NCBI GenBank assembly: GCA_002372855.1
Contig: DFIZ01000009.1
Span: 10,050-36,636 of the forward strand
Length of the DNA: 26,587 nucleotides
Source of the DNA: Bacteroidales bacterium UBA3684
GTDB taxonomy: Bacteria; Bacteroidota; Bacteroidia; Bacteroidales; P3
Direction of reading: 5' to 3'
A model generated the notes under the pieces. The model was not told where the DNA came from. It ran no database searches and worked only from the letters and a program-made list of their open reading frames with translations. The position numbers were made by a program, and so were the translations under genes. Shown piece by piece: positions 15,478-24,006 of this stretch. How positions within the stretch are numbered: the stretch's first letter is position 1; every line of letters begins with the position of its first letter.

Positions 15478-15897
15478 TTACTGCAAGAGGCTGCGGACGG
15501 CAAACTCGTAGCCCTGTAGGCCGAGGCCGCAGATCATGCCGCGACAAGCGGAGGTGATGTAGGAATGGTGGCGGTAGTCCTCGCGGGCGAAGATGTTGCT
15601 CAGGTGCACCTCGACCTTGGGGGCGGGGACGGCCAGGAGGGCGTCGCGCAGGGCCACGGAGGTGTGGCTGTAGCCGCCGAGGTTGACCACGAGGCCGTCG
15701 GCGGAGAAGCCGGCCTGCTGGATATGGCTGATGAGCTCGCCTTCGACGTTGCTCTGGTAGTAGCCTATCTCGACGTCGGGGAAGGCCTGGCGCAGCCGGG
15801 CCACGCAGTCTTCCATGGTGGTGGTGCCGTAGACCTCGGGCTCGCGGCGGCCCGTGAGGTTGAGGTTGGGTCCGTTGATGATTTCTATTCTTTTCAT
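15478..15897 (-). CDS. aroQ: Type II 3-dehydroquinate dehydratase
   Basis: This enzyme removes water from 3-dehydroquinate to give 3-dehydroshikimate, the third step of the shikimate pathway. It is 139 residues, a normal length for the dodecameric type II enzyme. Conserved blocks are INGPNLNLTGRREPEVYG (with the lid-loop arginine and catalytic tyrosine), ELISHIQQA, NLGGYSHTSVALRDAL and VEVHLSNIFAREDYRHHS (with the catalytic histidine). The third block is usually NPGAYTHTS, so Leu replaces Pro and Gly replaces Ala here, which is mild. A membrane glycosyltransferase gene ends 15 bp upstream on the same strand, so both probably share one transcript. Confidence 0.96.
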   Translation of the reverse strand: MKRIEIINGPNLNLTGRREPEVYGTTTMEDCVARLRQAFPDVEIGYYQSNVEGELISHIQQAGFSADGLVVNLGGYSHTSVALRDALLAVPAPKVEVHLSNIFAREDYRHHSYITSACRGMICGLGLQGYEFAVRSLLQ

Positions 15898-15912
15898 ACA
15901 ATGATACAGGTT

Positions 15913-17313
15913 TCAGGTGAAAATCCAGCCCCCGATGAGGAAGCAGTCAAACAGGTAGGCTGTCCAGAATATATTGATGGCCAAGGTGATGCCCAGCAGG
16001 GTCCATCGCATCCAGAGGCGCATGGTGTTTCCAAAGAAAACCATCACGGCCAGCAGCAGGACCAGCCATGCACCCAGCATATAGGCGTGCGTGAAAAAAT
16101 GCAGGCAGAGCAACACCGCCACGAGGATGGCCGCCGCGAGCCCCCAACGCCAGGCCCGGGGAAGCGGCGAGCGCGCGAAATCGAGCACAAGGAAACAGAA
16201 GAAGGGGGTGCACGTGAGCAACCGGGCCTGCGAGAAGAGGCTCCCCTGCTGTGTGAAAAGGGCCAACAAGACATTGCCTACAAAGAAAAGCACGGAGAGC
16301 AGACGAATTTGCTCCATAGTGTCGAGGGTCCGGGGGGTGTTGGGCTTCAATGCGTGCCACAACTTTAGCGCAAGCCACACTAGCGACGGAACAAGAAGCA
16401 TGTAAACCAAAGGTTGAGAGACGCTCTTTCCCTCCTCGCTCCAGTCGGAGAATGGCCAAGAGGGCCAAGCCCATTCTTTGCCCCACTCGCGCTGGGCCAA
16501 CACATATTCGAACCAATGCTCGGCGCCACGGATGTGCTGCAGCAGCATCACGGCCAACACGCCCAGCACGACAGGGGCCAGATGGCGCAAGAGACTGCGT
16601 CCCAGCTGGAGCATGCCCGTGCGGGAGTAGATTGCCGACAGCACATCGACAATCACCCATGCAACGACGATAATATTGCCGGCAGCCCGAGTGGTGCAGG
16701 CCAAAAAGAAACCCAAGAAGTAGAGCCAGTAGCGATTGTGTGACAGTCCGTAGAGTCCTGCGGCGATGCCGAGGAAGAAGACAGCCTCGCTATAGGGCAC
16801 CATGAAGATCACCAGGTAAGGGGCGCACAGGAGCAACAGACAGTTCCACCATGGCAAGGAATTGCCAAAAATGAGCGCCACCAGCACCAGTCCGATGGCA
16901 AAGAGCATCCAGTTGAGCACAGAGATGCCGACAGGGCCGAGATGGGACAGGCGCCATACAAGCGGGAATAGCGGGAAGAAAGCGAAGTTGCCCTGCCACA
17001 TGGAGGTGGTGTCGTAGAGGTAACGGCGTATTTCATCGTAGTGGGCTGCATCCCACGAAAGGAGGCCCTCGTCGCTGACAACGGAGAAGGGTTTTTCGAC
17101 ACGGTTGGCTGTCCAAGAGCCATCGTCGAAGGACACCTTCTCGTAGGTCTTCACAACCGGGCTTACCATGCCATAGACTTCCGGGCTCTGCAACATTCGA
17201 TGGCACCCCGCCACGGCAAGTCCGAAAAGAAGCACAACGGCGAGCACAACCGCCGCCGTCCAACGCCGGAGGAGGTTGCCAGAACCATCGGTTTCATGAT
17301 ACTTGCACTTCAT
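15913..17313 (-). CDS. GT-C membrane glycosyltransferase, PIG-V-like
   Basis: A 466-residue integral membrane protein with roughly ten to twelve hydrophobic helices. After the first helix (about residues 18-36) comes a large extracytoplasmic loop that holds LLSWDAAHYDEIRRYLYD (around 84-101), the acidic motif of GT-C enzymes, and FAFFPLFPLVWRL (about 110-122), which is the hallmark of the PIG-V mannosyltransferase family. Such enzymes use a polyprenyl-phosphate sugar donor on the outer face of the membrane. The eukaryotic relatives act on GPI anchors; the bacterial acceptor is unknown, and so is the sugar. It lies 15 bp upstream of aroQ and is divergent from an ATP-grasp gene. The start is the first ATG of the open frame; no promoter matching the consensus was seen. 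Confidence 0.85.
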   Translation of the reverse strand: MKCKYHETDGSGNLLRRWTAAVVLAVVLLFGLAVAGCHRMLQSPEVYGMVSPVVKTYEKVSFDDGSWTANRVEKPFSVVSDEGLLSWDAAHYDEIRRYLYDTTSMWQGNFAFFPLFPLVWRLSHLGPVGISVLNWMLFAIGLVLVALIFGNSLPWWNCLLLLCAPYLVIFMVPYSEAVFFLGIAAGLYGLSHNRYWLYFLGFFLACTTRAAGNIIVVAWVIVDVLSAIYSRTGMLQLGRSLLRHLAPVVLGVLAVMLLQHIRGAEHWFEYVLAQREWGKEWAWPSWPFSDWSEEGKSVSQPLVYMLLVPSLVWLALKLWHALKPNTPRTLDTMEQIRLLSVLFFVGNVLLALFTQQGSLFSQARLLTCTPFFCFLVLDFARSPLPRAWRWGLAAAILVAVLLCLHFFTHAYMLGAWLVLLLAVMVFFGNTMRLWMRWTLLGITLAINIFWTAYLFDCFLIGGWIFT

Positions 17314-17360
17314 GTCCTACACAACGGGAAATGACGAAAGTTATTGTGCCAGAGAGAACT

Positions 17361-17395
17361 TTTGCTCCGCGATTGCGAAAAAAATAGTAACTTTG
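17361..17395 (+). promoter_or_regulatory. Probable promoter of the ATP-grasp gene
   Basis: TTTG at 17361-17364 and TAACTTTGCA with the box at 17388-17395, 19 bp before the ATG. The spacer is 23 bp, longer than the usual 19-21, so the -33 assignment is weaker than the -7. Confidence 0.6.
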
Positions 17396-17413
17396 CAGCA
17401 GAAAACATTGGTT

Positions 17414-18370
17414 ATGCACCCGTACATTTTATTATATAAGACCCTGTTGCCGTGGAAGTACCGCCGATATTTGGCTTTGGCCGGAGGCGACAGAGACAAA
17501 TGCCACGAGACGCTGCTGCACGGCACCTTCTACGAGGAATACGACATCTACGGCTTCGCCGGGAAGGGCGAGGCGGAGCGGCGGGAATACCTGACCGACG
17601 CCGTGAGGGACAAGCTGTGCCGGAGGGTGAACAGCCGCGCGGGCGAGCGCACGGTGGCCAACAAATGGAAGACCTACCAACGGCTGAAGCCCCACTACCA
17701 CCGGCAGATTGTGCGGCTGGACGACATGGCCTCGCTGCAGGAGGCCGTCGCCCTGGGCGAACGGGAAGGACGCCTGGTGGCCAAGCCCGCCAACCAATGC
17801 GGAGGGCGCGGAGTGGAGCTGCTGCGGGCCTCGACAAGAGAGGAATGGGAAAAGCTGCTGGAGAGCCGCAAGGGCTACCTTGTCGAGCAGTGTATCCGTC
17901 AGGACGAGGCGACGGCAAGGTGGAACGCCGACTCGGTGAACACCATACGCATCAACACCTTCCGCAGGGGCGGCGAGGTGAAGTTTTTCACCTCGTTCAT
18001 TCGCACAGGCCGGAAAGGGGTGTTCGTGGACAACGGTGCGCAGGGTGGCATCTTCGCCTCCATCGACGATGCCAGCGGCCTCATCATCACCGACGGGTAC
18101 GACGAGCACGGCAAAGTATACCTGTTCCATCCCGACAGCGGCATCCACTACCAGGGCGAGCAAATACCCAGGTGGCAGGAGCTGCTGGCGCTGACGCGAC
18201 AGATGGCCCTGTCGATGGACGGCATGACCTACATCGGATGGGATATGGCGTTGACGCCGGAGGGATGGGAGCCCGTGGAGGCCAACCGTGGGGAATTCGT
18301 GGCCCAACAGACCACCCTGGGCCGAGGGCTCCGCAAGGACTTCGAGAGGGCCTGCGGACTTCGCTCCTGA
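17414..18370 (+). CDS. Sugar-transfer-associated ATP-grasp protein
   Basis: A 318-residue protein of the ATP-grasp fold, resembling the ATPgrasp_ST (sugar-transfer associated) family. Visible features are VAKPANQCGGRGVELL (lysine and glycine-rich loop for ATP), YLVEQCIRQ (the adenine hinge), VNTIRINTF, FVDNGAQGGIFASID, and the metal-binding end GWDMALTPEGWEPVEANRG with Asp, Glu and Asn ligands. ATP-grasp enzymes join a carboxylate to an amine or thiol through an acyl-phosphate; the substrate here is unknown. The family is usually found among exopolysaccharide genes. Here its neighbour across a divergent promoter region is a GT-C enzyme, which fits. The start at MHPYILL was chosen over a longer frame that begins at 17303, because the promoter lies within the latter. 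Confidence 0.87.
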   Translation: MHPYILLYKTLLPWKYRRYLALAGGDRDKCHETLLHGTFYEEYDIYGFAGKGEAERREYLTDAVRDKLCRRVNSRAGERTVANKWKTYQRLKPHYHRQIVRLDDMASLQEAVALGEREGRLVAKPANQCGGRGVELLRASTREEWEKLLESRKGYLVEQCIRQDEATARWNADSVNTIRINTFRRGGEVKFFTSFIRTGRKGVFVDNGAQGGIFASIDDASGLIITDGYDEHGKVYLFHPDSGIHYQGEQIPRWQELLALTRQMALSMDGMTYIGWDMALTPEGWEPVEANRGEFVAQQTTLGRGLRKDFERACGLRS

Positions 18371-18385
18371 CGGCATACAGAAACA

Positions 18386-18417
18386 AAAAAAGGCCGCCCG
18401 ATTGGGCGACCTTTTTT
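18386..18417. terminator. Bidirectional terminator between the ATP-grasp gene and gdhA
   Basis: A-run, then a GC-rich stem (18392-18399 with 18404-18411, one C-A mismatch), a GATT loop and a T-run. It is placed symmetrically between the two convergent stop codons. Confidence 0.88.
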
Positions 18418-18435
18418 AATGATGGTTTATCAAGA

Positions 18436-19779
18436 TTAGATGATACCCTGAGCAACCATGGCTTTGGCAACACGCATGAAGCCGGCGATGTTGGCGCCCT
18501 TCACGTAGTTGATGTGGCCATCAGCCTCGCGACCGTGCTCGACGCACATGTCGTAGATGTTGTTCATGATGGTGTGGAGGTTCTTGTCGACCTCTTCAGC
18601 GGTCCAGTTGCGGTGCTCAGCGTTCTGGCAGATTTCGAGGCCAGAGGTGGCAACACCACCGGCGTTGACAGCCTTACCGGGGCCGAAGGGAACCTTGGCG
18701 GCCTGGATGGCGGCGATGGCGGCGGGCTGGCAACCCATGTTGGAGACCTCAGCAACATACTTCACGCCATTGGCGAGGAGCATCTTGGCATCTTCCTCGG
18801 CGAGCTCGTTCTGGAAGGCGCAGGGCATGGCGATGTCGCACTTCACAACCCAGCTCTTCTTGCCGGCGGTGAACTTGCACTGGCCGGGGAACTTGTCGGC
18901 CATATCCTGAACCTTGTTGCGGTTGGAGGCACGCATGACAAGCATGTAGTCGATCATGTCTTTGGTGATACCGTTCTCGATCTCGCAGACACCGTCGGGG
19001 CCGCTGATGGCGACGACCTTGGCACCGAGTTCGACAGCCTTGGTGGCAGCACCCCAAGCAACGTTGCCGAAGCCGGAGAGGGCGATGCGCTTGCCAGCGA
19101 GGGTGTCACCCTTCTCGCGGACCATGCGGTCGACATAGTAGATGGCACCGAAACCGGTGGCCTCGGGACGGATGAGGGAACCACCCCAGCCGTAGCTCTT
19201 GCCGGTCAGAGCACCGGTGGAGTGCTCGCGGGCGAGTTTCTTGTAGGCACCATAGAGGTAGCCGATCTCACGACCGCCAACTCCGACGTCACCGGCGGGG
19301 CTGTCCTGATCGGGACCGATGTTGCGCCACAGCTCATACATGAAGGCCTGGCAGAAGCGCATGATTTCGGCGTCGCTCTTTCCAACGGGGTCGAAGTCGG
19401 AACCACCCTTACCACCGCCGAGAGGCAGCATGGTGAGGCTGTTCTTGAAGATCTGCTCGAAGCCGAGGAACTTCAGCATGCTGACGTTGACGGCCTTGTG
19501 GAAGCGGAGACCACCCTTGTAGGCGCCGAGGGCGGCGTTGAACTGCACGCGGTAGCCGAGGTTGGTGCAAACCTCACCCTTATCGTTGACCCAGGTCACG
19601 CGGAAGGTGAAGATACGATCGGGCTCGACGATGCGCTCGACGATTTTGTTAGCCTCGAACTCGGGGTGTTTGTTGTATTCCTCTTCGATGGTCTCGAGGA
19701 CCTCGCGGACGGCCTGCAAGTATTCGTTTTCACCAGGATGTTTGGCCTCCAGGTTGGCCATAATTTCGTTTACTTTCAT
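18436..19779 (-). CDS. gdhA: Glutamate dehydrogenase, hexameric type (probably NADP-dependent)
   Basis: This enzyme joins ammonia to 2-oxoglutarate to make glutamate. The protein is 447 residues, the normal length for the bacterial hexameric class. Substrate-site blocks are GAYKGGLRFHKAVN (residues 86-99) and PLGGGKGGSDFDPVGKSD (119-136, with catalytic Lys124). The Rossmann nucleotide site reads ALSGFGNVAWGAA. The end AGFMRVAKAMVAQGII is typical. The ATG giving MKVNEIMANLEAKHPG matches family N-termini; a TTG nine bases upstream is possible but less likely. It has its own -7 box and a strong terminator, so it is a single-gene unit. NADP preference is assumed from similarity to Bacteroides GdhA and not proven here. 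Confidence 0.97.
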   Translation of the reverse strand: MKVNEIMANLEAKHPGENEYLQAVREVLETIEEEYNKHPEFEANKIVERIVEPDRIFTFRVTWVNDKGEVCTNLGYRVQFNAALGAYKGGLRFHKAVNVSMLKFLGFEQIFKNSLTMLPLGGGKGGSDFDPVGKSDAEIMRFCQAFMYELWRNIGPDQDSPAGDVGVGGREIGYLYGAYKKLAREHSTGALTGKSYGWGGSLIRPEATGFGAIYYVDRMVREKGDTLAGKRIALSGFGNVAWGAATKAVELGAKVVAISGPDGVCEIENGITKDMIDYMLVMRASNRNKVQDMADKFPGQCKFTAGKKSWVVKCDIAMPCAFQNELAEEDAKMLLANGVKYVAEVSNMGCQPAAIAAIQAAKVPFGPGKAVNAGGVATSGLEICQNAEHRNWTAEEVDKNLHTIMNNIYDMCVEHGREADGHINYVKGANIAGFMRVAKAMVAQGII

Positions 19780-19824
19780 GTTACTCAATTTATTATGTTA
19801 AACATTGTTTTTTTTTGAATACGG

Positions 19825-19832
19825 CAAATGTA
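19825..19832 (-). promoter_or_regulatory. -7 element of gdhA
   Basis: Minus strand TACATTTG, followed by CC, 45 bp before the ATG. No convincing -33 TTTG lies at the normal distance; that part is an AT-rich stretch instead. Confidence 0.5.
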
Positions 19833-19881
19833 CACTTATTTTTTCAATTGGAAAAATTTTTTTCGGTTTTTAACAAAATAT

Positions 19882-20691
19882 TTAATAATAGCAGGTGTCT
19901 ACAAAGTTCTTAATGCGAGGTTTAACGTAGTCGCGGTCTTCCATGAAAGCCATGTGGCCCACATGGTCGAGGAGGAGTATTTCGGAGTGGTGAGGGAGCA
20001 TGGCCTGCGTGATGGCAATCTCGAGAGGAATACGGTTGTCGTTCTTGCCATAGACAAAAAGCACAGGCACCTCCAACTGCTGAAGGACGCCGATGCGGGA
20101 AGGGCGTGCCAACATGCCCTTCTGTGCCGCAATGATGGATTCGGCACGGGTCTCAAGACACTGGTCCTGAAGGTCTTTAATATCTTGAGACAAGGCGGCA
20201 CGGCTGGATTCGTCGAAGAGCGTTGGAACGAAGTTGACGATATAGGAAGCGCGGTTTTCGAGCACCTGCTCGCAGACCGTCCTGCGGCATTCCTGATGGT
20301 GCTCGCTGTCGGAGAGGGCATGCGAATTGACAAGTCCGAGTCCGCGGAGCGAATAGGGATACTTCTCGGCAAAGGCCAGGGCGACATAGCCACCCATGGA
20401 ATGTCCTATCATAACACACTGGTCAACACCGGCTTCATCGAGCACTGTCTTCACGATTCGCGCCATGAAATCCATCGAATGCACTTCTGCGAAACATTCG
20501 GAATGGCCGTGTCCCGGAAGATCGATGGTAATAACACGCAGGTCGTGCATGTAGGTGAGCACGTAGGAGCTCCATACATCGAGGCTTTGCAGGAAGCCAT
20601 GGAGCAGGACTACCACCTTGCTATTGCTGCGACCCTCGTCGCGGTAATGAACGGCACGGCCGTCAACCATGATAATACGGTGTTGTTCCAT
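19882..20691 (-). CDS. Alpha/beta-fold hydrolase
   Basis: A 269-residue cytoplasmic alpha/beta hydrolase. The triad can be read directly: nucleophile Ser98 in GHSMGG, acid Asp218 in VYGKNDNRIP and base His246 in LDHVGHMAF. The oxyanion loop is LLHGF (29-33), and ITIDLPGHGHS follows. This pattern fits esterases, C-C hydrolases and MenH-like proteins alike. Despite the menaquinone genes in the window, it lacks close linkage to them, and I would not call it MenH. It begins 13 bp after the OmpA-family gene, so it is the last gene of that run. Substrate unknown. Confidence 0.92.
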   Translation of the reverse strand: MEQHRIIMVDGRAVHYRDEGRSNSKVVVLLHGFLQSLDVWSSYVLTYMHDLRVITIDLPGHGHSECFAEVHSMDFMARIVKTVLDEAGVDQCVMIGHSMGGYVALAFAEKYPYSLRGLGLVNSHALSDSEHHQECRRTVCEQVLENRASYIVNFVPTLFDESSRAALSQDIKDLQDQCLETRAESIIAAQKGMLARPSRIGVLQQLEVPVLFVYGKNDNRIPLEIAITQAMLPHHSEILLLDHVGHMAFMEDRDYVKPRIKNFVDTCYY

Positions 20692-20704
20692 AATGTTTTG
20701 GTTT

Positions 20705-23470
20705 TTATTGTTCTCTGAAACGGACGGCGACGCCCGATTTACCTTTCTTCTTGACGTTTACGTTGCCATAGGCCGAGATGATGACACGGGAGCTGTCGAA
20801 CCCCTGCTCGGTCATGAAATCGCGGATGAGCCGGCCCCGTTCGAGGGAGAGGTTGTAGCACAGCTTGTCGTCCGTACCTGCCACGTCAATGCAGAATTCG
20901 GCAATACCGTCGGGGTTGTGGCTAAGGAACTGCGCCAGCTGTTCGAGTTGCATGCGTGCGATGGGGGTGAGCTCTGTGCCCGCGTCATTGAAGTCGACGG
21001 CGTAGAGCTGTATCGGTTTGTCGGATGCCACCATCACCGGGAAGGTATATCCTTTCAGGCGCTGCTTGCTTTTCTCTCCGGGTTTGATGATGACAGCGGG
21101 GACAAAATAGAGTCCGGCATCACCCATTACGGCATAGGTCTTACCCTTGTAGACATTGATAGTAAGCATGTTGCTCTCTCCGGAGCAGTCGACTGTCTGC
21201 ACCACCGACTGCTGGTTCATGTCGGCCACGCGGACACGCAAAAGATTCGACTCCATGCCGAGAATGTCGAGGGTGTAGGGCTCATAGGAGTTGGAGGCAT
21301 CGTGCCATGTGGGGAAGCTGTATGCGGAGAAGGTGCCGAGACTGGAATTGATGGAGAGGTAGATACGCTTCTCGTCAGGGCCGAAACTGAGGGAGGTCTC
21401 GGTATAGCCCGAATTGAGTTCCTTGCCGGCATTCTGAGGCGTGGACCACGAGGTCCAGTCCTGGACATTGTTACGGGTAACAACATATATATCGGTGTAT
21501 CCCAGACCGCCGCGGCCGTCGGTAACGAAGTACATGGTCTTCAGGTTACGGCTCATGATGGGGCAACGTTCGCTGTAGGGCGTATTGATGGCGGGGCCCA
21601 GGTTGACGGGCGTTCCCCACGTACTATTATTATAAGGAATATAGTAAAGGTCGGTGGCCAGGGCGGTGTCGCCATGGAAATAGGCACCGGAGGACTGCAG
21701 GTTGTAGCCGTTGGGACGGTCGGAGGCCAGCAGGAGGCCACTGCCGTCGGGCAGCATGTAGGCATCGGTCTCAACATAGTCGGTATTGACTGGATACGGC
21801 GGAATGTCAGTGATGCGCCACGATTCGCCGTCCTTCTCTGCCATCATGATGTTGCCGTCGGAACCGAGGAGCATGCGGGTGCCGCCGGCATAGAAGCCAA
21901 AGAGGGTGAGTTCGTCGGTGTTAATCATCGAGGCGAACGACACCTCGCCGGCAGGACGCCACTGGCCGTTGTCCTTCACGGCGTAGCAGATACGGTGGCT
22001 GGCACCGGCCGTACGAGTGAAATACAGGCGCCCGTCGGCCTCGTTGAGGCAGGGGTTCATGACGTGGTAGGTGGCCGAAAACTCCTTGGTAAGCTTGCGG
22101 CCCGTGGCAGGGGCCGACAGAATGCGCTGCAACTCCTTGTACTCGGCGTTGGAAAGGTTCTCGAAGCAAAGGTCGAACCGACGCACACGGTCGAGGGCGG
22201 CCTGATAGTTGCGCGTGGTGAGCATCACCTGGATCATGCGCTGCAGGGGCACAAAAGCAATGCGCTTGCCCATCAGCTGGCGCACATAGCCGGCATAGCG
22301 GTTATACTCCACCTCGAGGAAGTCCTCCATGAAGTTGATGCGGTCGATTATCTTGGCCGACTCAAGGTCGTTGTCGATAGCACGCTGGAAAGGAAAGTCG
22401 GGATGCTCGCGGCTGAAGCTCTTGATGGGCTCGCCGTTGCCCTCGGCGGCATGCCAGGAATAGTAGAGGTTGTAGACCTCGTTGTAGGCGGGGTCGAACT
22501 TGAAATGCTCCAGGTAGTAGCGCGCCGCCGCCACATCCTGCTGCTTGGCAAGCAGCTTTCGCACCTCGGCCAAGGCCTTGTCGGCAAGGGGAATGTCGGA
22601 ATAGGTGTTGGCGAAAAGGGCGTAGTCCATGGCGGTCTTGCACTTGGCGTAGGTCACCTCGAGGAGGTTGTCCAGCCGGTCGCGGGCCTGCTGGCTCTCG
22701 TCGCTGGAGGGGTAGCGGTCCAGGAAAGCCATGTATCCTGCCACATCGTTGCGCTTGCTGGCAACGGCGTATGCCAGACGGCTCTTCTGCTTCTCGGCCG
22801 AACGCTGCACCGAGGGGCTTTGCGGATAGCGCGCGGCGATGGCGTCGGCCTGCTCTTCGGTCGTCACACCCTCGAACATGCCGGGGGCCAACCGGGCCAT
22901 ACGCTCTTCCATCTGCTCAGCCTCGGTGGTGCCGGGATAGACCTCGATGAAGTGGTAGTACGAATCCGCCGTGCCCTTCTTCAGGCAGTCGTCGTACACC
23001 TGGTTGATGCGGCGCTGGCGCAGCAAGCGCACCAGCTCCATGTCGATGCCGAAAGCGTCGAGGTAGGTGTCCAGCTCCACACCCGACATATCGGTGCGCA
23101 CTTCGATGGTGTTGTAGGCGGCATCGATGATGGCCTGTTTGGTCTGGCGGATGGTGGTGAGGGTTATGTCGTTGCGCACCAGGCGGGCAAGCTCGCCCGT
23201 GTGGTCGTCCTCGATGAGCTTGATGTGGCATGCCTCGGCACGCTGTATGTACTTCATGGCCATGGGCAGATTGCGCATGGGGTGCGAGTTGTCGAAATAG
23301 AACTGCGCCAGATTGTAGAGGGCTTCTACATTGTCGGGCGACTTGGCATAGGCCTTGTTCAGCTTCGTGAAGCGGGCCTGGTAGTCGCTGAGCGAATCGA
23401 GCAGCACGCCCTGCCCCATCGTTGCAGTGGCCAGCATGCAGCATCCCAATATTGTCAAGAGTCTTTTCAT
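20705..23470 (-). CDS. TPR/PD40/OmpA-domain envelope protein
   Basis: A 921-residue exported protein with a signal peptide ending near MGQG (residue 20). Residues about 25-420 are helical repeats of TPR type. About 440-700 form WD40-like (PD40) beta-propeller blades, with blocks such as MNPCLNEADGRLYFTR, YMLPDGSGLLLASDRP, MSRNLKTMYFVTDGRGGLG and SLSFGPDEKRIYLS. Next comes a small beta domain (LTINVYKGKTYAVMGDAGLYF) that resembles a carboxypeptidase-regulatory-like fold. The last 120 residues are an OmpA C-terminal domain (AVDFNDAGTELTPIARMQL, AGTDDKLCYNLSLERGR), keeping the Asp and Arg that bind peptidoglycan. This order recalls PorE of type IX secretion, but similar proteins have other roles. 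A GTG two codons upstream could also start it; ATG at 23470 is preferred. It is third in a four-gene run. Confidence 0.9.
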   Translation of the reverse strand: MKRLLTILGCCMLATATMGQGVLLDSLSDYQARFTKLNKAYAKSPDNVEALYNLAQFYFDNSHPMRNLPMAMKYIQRAEACHIKLIEDDHTGELARLVRNDITLTTIRQTKQAIIDAAYNTIEVRTDMSGVELDTYLDAFGIDMELVRLLRQRRINQVYDDCLKKGTADSYYHFIEVYPGTTEAEQMEERMARLAPGMFEGVTTEEQADAIAARYPQSPSVQRSAEKQKSRLAYAVASKRNDVAGYMAFLDRYPSSDESQQARDRLDNLLEVTYAKCKTAMDYALFANTYSDIPLADKALAEVRKLLAKQQDVAAARYYLEHFKFDPAYNEVYNLYYSWHAAEGNGEPIKSFSREHPDFPFQRAIDNDLESAKIIDRINFMEDFLEVEYNRYAGYVRQLMGKRIAFVPLQRMIQVMLTTRNYQAALDRVRRFDLCFENLSNAEYKELQRILSAPATGRKLTKEFSATYHVMNPCLNEADGRLYFTRTAGASHRICYAVKDNGQWRPAGEVSFASMINTDELTLFGFYAGGTRMLLGSDGNIMMAEKDGESWRITDIPPYPVNTDYVETDAYMLPDGSGLLLASDRPNGYNLQSSGAYFHGDTALATDLYYIPYNNSTWGTPVNLGPAINTPYSERCPIMSRNLKTMYFVTDGRGGLGYTDIYVVTRNNVQDWTSWSTPQNAGKELNSGYTETSLSFGPDEKRIYLSINSSLGTFSAYSFPTWHDASNSYEPYTLDILGMESNLLRVRVADMNQQSVVQTVDCSGESNMLTINVYKGKTYAVMGDAGLYFVPAVIIKPGEKSKQRLKGYTFPVMVASDKPIQLYAVDFNDAGTELTPIARMQLEQLAQFLSHNPDGIAEFCIDVAGTDDKLCYNLSLERGRLIRDFMTEQGFDSSRVIISAYGNVNVKKKGKSGVAVRFREQ

Positions 23471-23475
23471 TGTCA

Positions 23476-24006
23476 CTATTTTATTGAGCTCAGAATATCT
23501 TTGAATTCAAAGTCCATCTCTTCGAAGGTGTCCTTGGTGGTCTCCAGCCGGAACTCCACCGAGGTGCCACGGTCTTTGAAATAGGTCATGTAAAACTGGT
23601 AATCCTTTTGGTCCGTGGGATTGGTGTAGGCTCCGATGTAGCCTATGCCTCCCTTCGACGGCAGTCCCTCGCCCTTGGTGTATTCCTTGAGCGACTGGAA
23701 CGGCTGGGCCTCGTAGCGCTCGTAGGCAAGCTCATACAGGTCGCCGTCGTAGTCCTTGTTGACATAGATGCGCAGGAAAGGCAGCACGGTGTCGCCCTCC
23801 ATGTCCACCAGCACGTGCCCCGTGTAACAGTAGAGGTAGACGTCGCCGCCCTCGGCCAACTCGAACGTGCGCAGGTAGCGCCAGTCCTCGCCGTTGAGGC
23901 GGTAGGTGATGTTGGTGCCGGGAATGGTGAGCTGCGCCGACGCAATGCCGGCCACGACCACCATCAGGGCCGTTAGGACAAGTTTCTTGAAGCAGTTCGT
24001 TTTCAT
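23476..24006 (-). CDS. Secreted protein of unknown function, 176 residues
   Basis: I do not recognise a named family. There is a clear signal peptide (MKTNCFKKLVLTALMVVVAG, cleavage after ASA near residue 24). The mature part of about 150 residues is mixed beta, aromatic- and acid-rich, with the closing stretch TFEEMDFEFKDILSSIK. That ending resembles PsbP/DUF1795-like proteins, in which a helix carrying F-x-x-I-x-x-S-I closes the fold; this is only a hint. Its ATG overlaps the glycosyltransferase stop by 4 bp (ATGA) and its stop is 5 bp before the OmpA-family ATG, so it is tightly coupled to both. The context suggests a periplasmic partner in envelope assembly. Confidence 0.85.
   Translation of the reverse strand: MKTNCFKKLVLTALMVVVAGIASAQLTIPGTNITYRLNGEDWRYLRTFELAEGGDVYLYCYTGHVLVDMEGDTVLPFLRIYVNKDYDGDLYELAYERYEAQPFQSLKEYTKGEGLPSKGGIGYIGAYTNPTDQKDYQFYMTYFKDRGTSVEFRLETTKDTFEEMDFEFKDILSSIK

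Noticed and set aside
17452..19818. Long + strand frame running through the ATP-grasp gene, terminator and gdhA antisense
   Set aside because: It crosses a strong terminator and two real genes in other frames.
19882..20691. menH assignment for the alpha/beta hydrolase
   Set aside because: The triad is shared by many hydrolases and the gene sits with envelope genes about 10 kb from the men genes.
20669..23584. 971-codon + strand frame opposite the OmpA-family gene
   Set aside because: Shadow frame; it also runs across gene borders, while the minus frames show clear domains.
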